In this document: in pieces, positions 15,737-22,295 of the stretch
Layout of the letters: every line of letters starts with the position of its first letter
Numbering within the stretch: position 1 is the stretch's first letter
Origin: Oscillospiraceae bacterium
GTDB lineage: Bacteria > Bacillota > Clostridia > Oscillospirales > CAG-272
DNA length: 37,631 nucleotides
Assembly: GCA_015063545.1 (NCBI GenBank)
Contig: SVTX01000016.1
Coordinates: 1 to 37,631 of the forward strand
Direction: 5' to 3'
The notes under the pieces: generated by a model
The model's database searches: none
What the model was told of the DNA's origin: nothing
Seen by the model: only the letters and a program-made list of their open reading frames with translations
Translations under genes and position numbers: made by a program

Positions 15737-15771
15737 GATGTACGGACGCCCTCAGTCTGAGAGGGTACATC
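15737..15771 (-). promoter_or_regulatory. Leader hairpin of rpsT
   Basis: On the minus strand, GATGTAC and GTACATC close a hairpin whose interior CCCTC/GAGGG also pairs. It lies between the promoter and the ribosome binding site. S20 autoregulation is known in E. coli; that this hairpin serves it is only a guess. Confidence 0.5.
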
Positions 15772-15796
15772 GGGACAGCCGCTCATACAGTAATAT

Positions 15797-15825
15797 ATCA
15801 TACCACAACTTTTTCTAAAATGCAA
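15797..15825 (-). promoter_or_regulatory. Sigma-A promoter of rpsT
   Basis: On the minus strand, TTGCAT (15825-15820), 17-bp spacer, TATGAT (15802-15797). Confidence 0.75.
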
Positions 15826-15926
15826 GAGGTTTTTTGAATTTTTTGAAAATTTTTTTATTTTGTTTTTCCTTGATACTTTGACTGCGGCGGGCAAATCAAC
15901 GGGAATAATCAAATCTCAAACACAAA

Positions 15927-16000
15927 CGGGAGGAGCAAGCCATCATTTACAAGCAAATCCCCTCCGCTGCGGCAAAAAGCCGCAGCCCCTCCCCTACGAC
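15927..16000 (-). repeat. Intergenic repeat, long form
   Basis: On the minus strand it begins GTCGTAGGGGAGGGG and ends GGCTTGCTCCTCCCG. Between them lie a CTGCGGC/GCCGCAG hairpin and about 30 further bases. A short form with nearly the same ends is at 22208-22235. The 15826-16214 gap otherwise holds an AT-rich stretch, the terminator below and a GCATTTC/GAAATGC hairpin near 16131. Confidence 0.65.
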
Positions 16001-16076
16001 GAAATAATACAACAAAAATTCACGTTTTAACTGCTATAAGCGATAACCGAGTAGGCGTTTGCGTGAGAGGGTTTCA

Positions 16077-16110
16077 AAAGGGAGAGAGAAATCGCAACCT
16101 CTCTCCCTTT
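16077..16110 (-). terminator. Probable terminator of the cyclophilin-nnrD operon
   Basis: AAAGGGAGAGAG pairs with CTCTCTCCCTTT over 12 bp, followed by T residues on the minus strand. It lies 104 bp after the nnrD stop. Confidence 0.65.
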
Positions 16111-16214
16111 GTGGCTCTCTTTGGATAAGCATTTCGTAGAAATGCGAGCTGGAGCAAAGCGGAAGCAGCTTTCATGCAGCTATTGCCAAAAAGTCACATA
16201 AAGTATCAAAAAAA

Positions 16215-17144
16215 TTATCTCAAACACAATGCTACCGCATCGCAGATGCACTCCACTATATCGGACGCTATCATACAATGCTCACCGTAAAGCTCTGCGG
16301 CAAAATCCCCCGCAAGTCCATGCAGATATGCCGCAATAGCAACCTTATGCAAAAGTGATCTTGCTTCAAGAGCGCCGTTTCCAAGCATGCCGCAAATTAT
16401 TCCCGCAAGCGCGTCGCCCGAGCCGGCTGTTGCCATTCCTGCGTTTCCGCTTTGATTGACATATACGGTGTTCCCGTCTGTAATGACAGTCTTATGGTCT
16501 TTGAGAAGCGTGATAATTCCCATTCGCTTTGAAAAATCCGCCGCGTATTTTGCGGGAGATGAAAGCAGGTTTTCCACGCTTTCGCCGCAAAGACGGGAAA
16601 ATTCTTTCATATGAGGAGTAATTACAGTTTGTTTTTTCTGTTCCGCTGACAAAAGCTCCCACAAGTGCGGATTGTCGGAAAGAATATTCAACCCGTCCGC
16701 ATCAATTATCAAGGGACACGACGCTTCTCTTAGCGTGGTTTCAAGTATTTTTATTGAGCGTTGACTTTTTCCGATGCCGCAGCCGATAACTATGGCAGTG
16801 GATCTTTTGATCTCTTTTGTCAAAAGCTCTGTGTCTGTTTTCTCTCCGTACAAAAGCATTACCGCTTCGGGAAGATTTTTTGACATGGGAGCGTAATTTT
16901 CTCGGTGAGTATATATTCTCACAAGTCCGGCGCCCGTTCTGAAAGCAGCTTTCCCGCACAGCACAGCTGCGCCACTCATTGCAAGACCCAGCTCATTTTC
17001 GTCTGGAAAGCTTCCGCAAATACACAGAATATTCCCAAAATCTCCCTTATTACATCTGTCCTCTCTATCCTTAAAGCAAAAGCGCAGATCATTTAAATCT
17101 ACGCTTTTGTATAGAGGAGAGGGGTTGTGTTCCCTTATATCCAT
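16215..17144 (-). CDS. nnrD: ADP/ATP-dependent NAD(P)H-hydrate dehydratase
   Basis: 309 aa from the ATG at 17144, which has GGAG seven bases upstream; the longer form would need a TTG at 17162. It is a ribokinase-fold enzyme that repairs hydrated NADH/NADPH. Motifs: GDFGNILCICGS (nucleotide-binding start), IIDADGLNIL, VITPHMKEFSRL, and NAGMATAGSGDALAGII (about 234-250) with the catalytic Asp of GSGD. Many bacteria fuse it to the NnrE epimerase (YjeF N-terminal domain); here only a roughly 35-residue lead-in precedes the kinase-like fold, so the epimerase must be encoded elsewhere or be missing. It follows the cyclophilin gene by 14 bp on the same strand. Confidence 0.93.
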   Translation of the reverse strand: MDIREHNPSPLYKSVDLNDLRFCFKDREDRCNKGDFGNILCICGSFPDENELGLAMSGAAVLCGKAAFRTGAGLVRIYTHRENYAPMSKNLPEAVMLLYGEKTDTELLTKEIKRSTAIVIGCGIGKSQRSIKILETTLREASCPLIIDADGLNILSDNPHLWELLSAEQKKQTVITPHMKEFSRLCGESVENLLSSPAKYAADFSKRMGIITLLKDHKTVITDGNTVYVNQSGNAGMATAGSGDALAGIICGMLGNGALEARSLLHKVAIAAYLHGLAGDFAAELYGEHCMIASDIVECICDAVALCLR

Positions 17145-17158
17145 AAATTTTCTCCGAA

Positions 17159-18340
17159 TCAAGATTGAGCTTCCGTCTTTTTGAGAGTGACGGTCATTGT
17201 TGTAGTTCCCTTTGCAAGCTCATACGCAGTATTGCTTACGGAATATCCCTTGGCAGAGATCACCTTGAGCGTATAGTCGGAAGGAGCAATATTAAATGTT
17301 GCGGTTCCCGCAGCGTTGGAATATACTTCCACAACAGTAGCATTGCTCTGAGTATCGGTCATTTTAAATCTGACACTCTGGATAGCCGCGCCCGCTTCAT
17401 CTACGAACTTAATAGTATATTGAGCGGTATCGGTGTTAGGCTTTTCGGATACTGCGAGACCTGTATTCTTGACGGGCTCGACGAAGAACATATCATATAT
17501 AACTATGTTTTTAGAGGGGGAATGGAGTCTGTCCTCTCCTGTCTTCTTCGTTTCGCACTTAGCAATGCTGTCGGCTACGTCCATGCCTGCGAGAATGTAA
17601 CCGAAGGATGCGTAAAGCCCGTTCAAATCTAAGTTATCCTTTTGTACGAAGAAGAACTCAGACGTTGCGGAATCTCTGTCGGCGGAACGCGCCATGGAGA
17701 TAGCACCCTTTACGTGCTGAAGATTGTTTGCCCAGCCGTTTTGTGTAAATTCTCCGATTATCTTGTCGGTTGTCTTGGAGGTGCCGTTTGCGTTTCTTGT
17801 GCCGCCCTGGATAGAAATAGGAACGAATTCGTCCTTTTCTGCCTTTGCGCTTGTTCTTATTTTATCAATGAGTGTGTTGTCATAGAAGTTGTTTTTTACG
17901 AGCTTCTTGAAGTTTGCAACAGTCTTGGGCGCAATATCCGAACGCAACGCGATAACGATATCACCGTAGCCTGCTACCGCGATGTTGACAAAATCTGTTT
18001 CCTTGTCGGTCTTTGCAAAATCCTTGTACTCATACTTGTCTATCTGAGCGCTTACCTTTGACATATCAACCGAAACGCCTATTCCTGTGTTTGCGATATT
18101 GTAATATCCGCCTTCGGTCTCGGTGTCTTTTGCGGAAGGATACTTGTAGAGCTTATCAAGTCCTTCAATCTGCTGCGCTTGCTGCTGCTCGCTTGCCTGT
18201 TCGTCGGCATGCTTGTCGTGGTTTTTAAGAATTACCCAAATAAGCGTGGAACAAACAGCTATTATCAGTGCGATTACGATAATACCGATGATCCATTCTT
18301 TTGCCGTTGTTTTGTTCGTTTTATTGTTTTTGGACGCCAT
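17159..18340 (-). CDS. Membrane-anchored cyclophilin-type peptidyl-prolyl isomerase with C-terminal beta domain
   Basis: 393 aa. A single N-terminal helix (about 15-38, WIIGIIVIALIIAVCSTLIW) anchors it with the rest outside. A Gln/Glu-rich linker follows. The cyclophilin domain covers about 100-290: VIALRSDIAPKTVANFKKLV, NNFYDNTLIDKI, GEFTQNGWANNLQHVKGAIS, MARSADRDSATSEFFFVQ and LNGLYASFGYILAGMDVAD. It catalyses proline isomerisation and probably helps fold exported proteins. Residues about 305-393 resemble a carboxypeptidase-regulatory/Cna-B-like beta sandwich (YTIKFVDEAGAAIQSVRF..., GTATFNIAPSDYTLKVISAKG), which may bind partners or peptidoglycan. The start ATG has GGGGGTT upstream. Confidence 0.92.
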   Translation of the reverse strand: MASKNNKTNKTTAKEWIIGIIVIALIIAVCSTLIWVILKNHDKHADEQASEQQQAQQIEGLDKLYKYPSAKDTETEGGYYNIANTGIGVSVDMSKVSAQIDKYEYKDFAKTDKETDFVNIAVAGYGDIVIALRSDIAPKTVANFKKLVKNNFYDNTLIDKIRTSAKAEKDEFVPISIQGGTRNANGTSKTTDKIIGEFTQNGWANNLQHVKGAISMARSADRDSATSEFFFVQKDNLDLNGLYASFGYILAGMDVADSIAKCETKKTGEDRLHSPSKNIVIYDMFFVEPVKNTGLAVSEKPNTDTAQYTIKFVDEAGAAIQSVRFKMTDTQSNATVVEVYSNAAGTATFNIAPSDYTLKVISAKGYSVSNTAYELAKGTTTMTVTLKKTEAQS

Positions 18341-18369
18341 AATAACCCCCGTATAAATTTTCTCCTATC

Positions 18370-18398
18370 ATTGTACCACGTTATCTGCAATAAGTCAA
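18370..18398 (-). promoter_or_regulatory. Sigma-A promoter of the cyclophilin-nnrD operon
   Basis: On the minus strand, TTGACT (18398-18393), 17-bp spacer, TACAAT (18375-18370), about 30 bp upstream of the start codon. Confidence 0.8.
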
Positions 18399-18460
18399 GA
18401 GGTAATTCGTAATAAGAACGTCGCGCGCCCCATACTATTGTACTGAAGGGATGTGATCAA

Positions 18461-19567
18461 ATGCAATCAAAATATGCTCTTTGGGCTTACAGAACGGTTA
18501 TTGCCGGCGGGATTTTCGCGCTTGTTTTTCTCTTTTGCAAATATCTTTTGTCTGCGTGTGTTCCGTTCTTACTTGCGTATTTTTTGTCCTTGCCCGTAAA
18601 AGCGCTATCGAAAAAAATAACAAAGGCTACCAAAATTCCACGCAAAATATGCGCGGTGTTTATACTTACAGTGCTTATTATTCTGATGTGCATAGGAATA
18701 AAATTATGCATTTGTGCGCTTATGGAGGAAATATCCGAAATAGTGGACATGCTATCGGAGGATCCGCAGAGACTGCAGAGCGTATTTGATACCGCCGCAC
18801 ACAAGCTTTCGTCTTTGAAAGAAATGTTTTCATTCGTGGGCTTAGGCGGGGCGGAGAGTATGTCTGCGTCTGCAGGAAGGTTTCGGGGAGTAATGCTGGA
18901 GGCGGTGTCCTCGGTTGTTTCTTTTTTGGGTGAAAAAATATCGGATCTTGCTATCGGTCTTGCGGCCAATCTGCCAAGTGCGCTTTTGTTTTGCGTGGCA
19001 ACGCTGATGTCTTGCTTTTATTTTGCGTGCGATGAGGGAGAAATAGAACAATATTTTGCGAAAATGCTTCCTGAGAAAACAAGAACAATGCTATATAAGA
19101 TCAAAGACAGTTTCAAGCAAGTAATGCTCAAATACATAGGCGCGAGTCTTTTGCTGTGTCTCATTACGTTTTTGATAGTTTTTACAGGACTTGCGTGTTT
19201 GCAATATCAGTACGCTATGTTTATGGCTGTTATAGTGGCGGCAGTGGATATTTTACCGCTTTTGGGATCGGGGGCGGTGCTTGTGCCGTGGGGAGTTATA
19301 TGTTTTCTGAACGATGATCCCCAAATGGGTGTGTCGGTTCTTGTGATATGGGCGGTGTCTGCTCTTGTCCGTCAGATAGCTGAGCCGAAAATAATTGGAA
19401 AAAATATAGGGCTACATCCTCTTGCCGCGCTTATCTCTGTTTACGTGGGGGCGAAAATTTTCGGAGTTGCGGGATTGTTTTTTGCTCCTATTGTCGCGGT
19501 CGGGATAAAGGCGGCAATTTCGCTTGTTTATAAAAAAAGAATGGACGATTTGTCGCCTCGCCCTTGA
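18461..19567 (+). CDS. ytvI: YtvI-like sporulation integral membrane protein (AI-2E transporter superfamily)
   Basis: 368 aa with about seven or eight membrane helices. The N-terminal pair (VIAGGIFALVFLFCKYLLSA, CVPFLLAYFLSLPVKAL) and the C-terminal signature PLLGSGAVLVPWGVICFL...IAEPKIIGKNIGLHPLAALI are characteristic of the AI-2E/YtvI superfamily. The variable soluble part is about residues 90-165. YtvI proteins occur in endospore-formers and are linked to sporulation, but their transport substrate is not settled. The start has GAAGGGATG upstream. No clear promoter was seen in the 120-bp divergent gap; the promoter of the next gene overlaps this stop codon. Confidence 0.85.
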   Translation: MQSKYALWAYRTVIAGGIFALVFLFCKYLLSACVPFLLAYFLSLPVKALSKKITKATKIPRKICAVFILTVLIILMCIGIKLCICALMEEISEIVDMLSEDPQRLQSVFDTAAHKLSSLKEMFSFVGLGGAESMSASAGRFRGVMLEAVSSVVSFLGEKISDLAIGLAANLPSALLFCVATLMSCFYFACDEGEIEQYFAKMLPEKTRTMLYKIKDSFKQVMLKYIGASLLLCLITFLIVFTGLACLQYQYAMFMAVIVAAVDILPLLGSGAVLVPWGVICFLNDDPQMGVSVLVIWAVSALVRQIAEPKIIGKNIGLHPLAALISVYVGAKIFGVAGLFFAPIVAVGIKAAISLVYKKRMDDLSPRP

Positions 19568-19592
19568 CAATATTTTTAGGGTATTGTATAAT
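19564..19592 (+). promoter_or_regulatory. Sigma-A promoter of the transketolase operon
   Basis: Perfect TTGACA (19564-19569), 17-bp spacer, perfect TATAAT (19587-19592). The -35 box overlaps the ytvI stop codon. The leader is about 40 nt. Confidence 0.92.
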
Positions 19593-19637
19593 GTATATAT
19601 CAAAAAAGCCAATTACTGCAAAGGAAAGAGAAACATT

Positions 19638-20477
19638 ATGGAAAAAAACAAACTTTGCGAGCTATCTCGCGCGGCAACAAAGATCCGTATGGGAGTTATA
19701 GAGGCTACTCATGCGGCGGCATCGGGACATCCGGGCGGATCGCTCTCTATTGCCGATATTATGGCATATCTTTACTTTAATGAAATGAACGTAGACATAA
19801 GCAATCCCAAAATGGCAGACAGAGACAGACTTGTTCTTTCTAAAGGACATACAGCTCCTGCGCTTTATTCTGCATTGGCAAATAAAGGCTTCTTTGACGT
19901 AGAGCAGCTTAAAACTCTCCGCCAGGCAGATAGCTTTTTGCAGGGACACCCCGACATGAAGGGCACACCCGGTGTGGACATGACAACCGGCTCGCTCGGT
20001 CTTGGCATTTCTGCGGCATGCGGAATGGCTCTTGCGGGTAAGATCGACGGCAAGAACTACAGAGTTTACGCAATTCTCGGCGACGGCGAGAGCGAGGAAG
20101 GTCAGGTGTGGGAGGCGGCTATGTTTGCTGCTCACTATAAGCTTGACAATCTCTGTGTAATAGTTGACTCCAACAAGCTCCAGATAGACGGCCCTGTTGC
20201 CGAGGTCATCGGCCCTGCTCCCTTTGAGCCTAAGTTTGAAGCGTTTGGCTTTAACGTAATAACTATTGACGGACATGACTTTAATGAGATAGAGGCGGCG
20301 TTCTGCGCAGCTCGTGAGTGTAAGGGCAAGCCCACGGCGATTGTTGCAAACACGGTTAAAGGCAAGGGCGTATCGTTTATGGAAAATAAGGTAAATTGGC
20401 ACGGTAACGCACCTAAGGATGACCAGTATGAGCAGGCTATGTCTGAGCTCAACGCTATCCTTGAGGCAATAGATTGA
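19638..20477 (+). CDS. Transketolase, N-terminal (TPP-binding) subunit
   Basis: 279 aa, the normal size for the N-terminal half of split transketolases. TPP/metal motifs are visible: ASGHPGGSLSIADIMAYLYF, TTGSLGLGISAACGMALAG, and GDGESEEGQVWEAA (from about 148) with the Asn of IVDSNKLQIDG. HGNAPKD is near the C-terminus. It forms a complex with the next gene product to transfer two-carbon units in the non-oxidative pentose phosphate pathway. The ATG at 19638 is preceded by AAAGGAAAGAG and matches the family start; longer in-frame extensions run into the promoter. Confidence 0.95.
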   Translation: MEKNKLCELSRAATKIRMGVIEATHAAASGHPGGSLSIADIMAYLYFNEMNVDISNPKMADRDRLVLSKGHTAPALYSALANKGFFDVEQLKTLRQADSFLQGHPDMKGTPGVDMTTGSLGLGISAACGMALAGKIDGKNYRVYAILGDGESEEGQVWEAAMFAAHYKLDNLCVIVDSNKLQIDGPVAEVIGPAPFEPKFEAFGFNVITIDGHDFNEIEAAFCAARECKGKPTAIVANTVKGKGVSFMENKVNWHGNAPKDDQYEQAMSELNAILEAID

Positions 20478-20492
20478 TAGGAGGACGTAAAA

Positions 20493-21431
20493 ATGGCAGA
20501 AAAGATAGCTACAAGAGAAGCCTACGGCAAGGCTTTGGTTGAATTTGCCGATAAATACGATTACGTCGTTCTTGACGCTGACCTTGCGGAGGCAACGAAG
20601 ACGGGAATGTTCAAAAAGGCTTGTCCCGACAGATTCTTTGACTGCGGCATAGCCGAAGGAAATATGATAACCGTTGCGGCAGGACTTGCAGCGGCAGGCA
20701 AGGTCGCGTTTGCATCCTCGTTTGCTATGTTTGCGGCAGGACGCGCGTTTGAACAGGTAAGAAACTCGGTGGGATATCCTCACCTTAACGTAAAAATAGG
20801 CGCAACTCACGCGGGAATTACCGTAGGCGAGGACGGTGCGACACATCAGTGCCTTGAGGATATAGCTCTTATGAGAACTATTCCCGGCATGGTCGTTGTA
20901 AGCCCTGCGGACGCAGTTGAGGCGCGCGCGGCGGTAGAAACGGCTATTACCACTTACGGGCCCTTCTACATGAGATTCGGAAGAGCTGCTGTTCCGGTGA
21001 TCAACGACCGCCCCGACTACAAGTTTGAGCTTGGCAAGGGCGTTCTTCTCCGTGACGGCAAGGACGTGACTATTATTGCGACCGGAATTATGGTAAGCAT
21101 GGCGCTTGAAGCGGCAGAAACCCTTGCGGCAGAAGGAATTGACGCGAGAGTTATAAATATTCACACCATAAAGCCCATTGACCGCGAGATAATAGTCAAG
21201 GCGGCAAAAGAGACGGGCGCTATCGTGACGGCAGAGGAGCATAATATTATAGGCGGTCTCGGCGCGGCGGTCTCCGAGGTGGTATGTGAGGAATGTCCCG
21301 TTCCTGTGGTTAAAGTCGGAGTAAACGACAGCTTTGGTCGTTCGGGCAAGGTACAGCCCCTTCTCGAAATGTACGGTCTTACCCCCGCAAATATAGTCGA
21401 GAAGGCAAAGAAGGCAATAAGCCTTAAATAA
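20493..21431 (+). CDS. Transketolase, C-terminal (pyrimidine-binding) subunit
   Basis: 312 aa with the transketolase pyrimidine-binding domain (MAEKIATREAYGKALVEFAD, FDCGIAEGNMITVAAGLAAA with the catalytic Glu, SFAMFAAGRAFEQVRNS, HAGITVGEDGATHQCLEDIA) and the C-terminal domain (VTIIATGIMVSMALEAAETL, HTIKPIDREIIVKAA, EEHNIIGGLGAAVSEV, DSFGRSG). It starts 15 bp after the N-terminal subunit with a good GGAGG. The pair makes a full enzyme. A DXS-like specificity is less likely because of the split organisation typical of Firmicute transketolases. Confidence 0.95.
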   Translation: MAEKIATREAYGKALVEFADKYDYVVLDADLAEATKTGMFKKACPDRFFDCGIAEGNMITVAAGLAAAGKVAFASSFAMFAAGRAFEQVRNSVGYPHLNVKIGATHAGITVGEDGATHQCLEDIALMRTIPGMVVVSPADAVEARAAVETAITTYGPFYMRFGRAAVPVINDRPDYKFELGKGVLLRDGKDVTIIATGIMVSMALEAAETLAAEGIDARVINIHTIKPIDREIIVKAAKETGAIVTAEEHNIIGGLGAAVSEVVCEECPVPVVKVGVNDSFGRSGKVQPLLEMYGLTPANIVEKAKKAISLK

Positions 21432-21445
21432 ATTCAAATAATATG

Positions 21446-21474
21446 AAAAGCACAAGGATTTCCTTGTGCTTTTT
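21446..21474. terminator. Shared terminator of the transketolase operon and the SLOG gene
   Basis: AAAAGCACAAGGA pairs with TCCTTGTGCTTTT around a two-base loop, with T residues on both strands. It is 14 bp after the transketolase stop and about 48 bp after the convergent SLOG gene. Confidence 0.9.
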
Positions 21475-21521
21475 GTTTGATTGCAGGCGTCCTCGACTGT
21501 CCGTTTTTAATCAATACCGTA

Positions 21522-21851
21522 TCATATTGTAACAACCGTGACCTTCTTATCCTGCTTTTTACAATAATCTATAACGCTTTTTGTTCCTCTTGACTTGCCG
21601 TCCCAAAAAGCTAACACCTCATCGGCATAATCTACTATCTGATAGTTGCGTAAGATAGGCGCGCCGCGTCCGTATCTTGAATAATCGGGCAGAAAAACCG
21701 TTGTTTTTATATTGTTTTCTTTTGCAAAATTTTCCGCGTCCGTATCAATACCTTTAGCACCGCCCGAAACTATCTCGGTGACACCTTCGGGAAGATATTC
21801 ATTGAAATTTTCAACGTGTAGTCCACGCGAGCCGATAATTGCGATCTTCAT
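21522..21851 (-). CDS. SLOG-fold protein (DUF2493/YspA-like) downstream of ncRNA copy 2
   Basis: 109 aa from the ATG at 21851, preceded by GAGGT; a longer in-frame start would lie inside the ncRNA terminator and is rejected. Motifs: AIIGSRG (4-10), VSGGAKGIDTDAENFAKENN (28-47), GRGAPILRNYQIVDYADEVL and AFWDGKSRGTKSVIDYC. These are the nucleotide-binding Rossmann-like features of the SLOG superfamily, whose members include DprA- and YpsA-related proteins thought to sense or process nucleotide derivatives. The gene begins 19 nt after the U-tract of ncRNA copy 2 and has no other visible promoter. Its true ligand is unknown. Confidence 0.88.
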   Translation of the reverse strand: MKIAIIGSRGLHVENFNEYLPEGVTEIVSGGAKGIDTDAENFAKENNIKTTVFLPDYSRYGRGAPILRNYQIVDYADEVLAFWDGKSRGTKSVIDYCKKQDKKVTVVTI

Positions 21852-21870
21852 TTTGTTTACCTCGAAAATT

Positions 21871-22069
21871 AAAAAGTGCGACGACCGAAGCCATCGCACA
21901 AAAACGCAGACTCCGATAGTCGCCAAACTAATTCAATATCTATGGGCATAAGACATACCGATAAACACATTGAGAATCTGCATTTTATCAAATTCTATGT
22001 ATTTACCAAGTATGTCCAAAAATAGGTACAGTTATCCCGTACCACGGTAAGATATTAAATTAGTTTGGC
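21871..22069 (-). ncRNA. Structured ncRNA, copy 2 of a two-copy family
   Basis: About 199 nt, read on the minus strand. P1 is a 20-bp stem (22069-22050 with 21941-21922) with one G-U pair. Next is a hairpin GGTAC-GGGATAACT-GTACC (22043-22025). The long arm pairs GACATAC (22016-22010) with GTATGTC (21958-21952), continues through an 11-bp helix with two G-U pairs, and is capped by GAATTTG/CAGATTC (21995-21989/21980-21974). A tail hairpin GACT-ATCGG-AGTC (21921-21909) touches P1 directly. The terminator GTGCGATGGC-TTCG-GTCGTCGCAC (21899-21876) ends in TTTTT. Compared with the copy at 11320, P1, the tail stem and the terminator stem differ in sequence but keep pairing. The hairpin loop GGGATAA could pair with TTATGCCC (21951-21944), a possible pseudoknot. 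Confidence 0.8.
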
Positions 22070-22075
22070 AGTTTC

Positions 22076-22104
22076 ATTCTAACACGGTTTTTGGAAAATG
22101 TCAA
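22076..22104 (-). promoter_or_regulatory. Sigma-A promoter of structured ncRNA copy 2
   Basis: On the minus strand, perfect TTGACA (22104-22099), 17-bp spacer, TAGAAT (22081-22076), then six bases to the G that opens P1, the same geometry as copy 1. Confidence 0.9.
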
Positions 22105-22121
22105 GAGTGAAATTGACAAGT

Positions 22122-22150
22122 AGCCTTCCCCTACTTAGGGAAGGCTTTTT
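22122..22150 (+). terminator. Terminator-like hairpin in the 21852-22295 gap
   Basis: AGCCTTCCC pairs with GGGAAGGCT around a 7-nt loop, then four T residues. No plus-strand transcript obviously needs it, so it may be a remnant of a repeat of the AAAAAGCC...-ended type seen at 11107. Confidence 0.55.
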
Positions 22151-22207
22151 GTATCTCCCCTATGGGTAATATGTTTTCAATTTTATTCACGTAAATTTGA
22201 TTATATT

Positions 22208-22235
22208 GTCGTAGTGGAGAGGCTTGCTCCTCCCG
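22208..22235 (+). repeat. Intergenic repeat, short form
   Basis: It reads GTCGTAGTGGAGA, then GGCTTGCTCCTCCCG directly. The last 15 bases are identical to the end of the minus-strand long form at 15927-16000, and the first 12 match it except for one base. Confidence 0.65.
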
Positions 22236-22243
22236 CCGCACGC

Positions 22244-22273
22244 AAAAAGACCTCTCCCGAAGAAAAGGTCTTT
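22244..22273 (-). terminator. Terminator of the Gld-like ABC operon
   Basis: On the minus strand, AAAGACCT and AGGTCTTT pair around a 12-nt loop, followed by TT. It lies 23 bp after the stop of the DUF4340 gene. Confidence 0.8.
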
Positions 22274-22295
22274 GCTTTGCGTTTAATGATTTCGT

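Noticed and set aside
15043-15826. oriC beside rpmH
   Set aside because: No cluster of TTATCCACA-type DnaA boxes and no dnaA or dnaN gene is visible; the AT-rich stretch carries only promoters and a terminator.
19662-21455. 597-residue ORF opposite the transketolase genes
   Set aside because: It is a reverse-strand shadow of two well-conserved transketolase genes and shows no recognisable domain.
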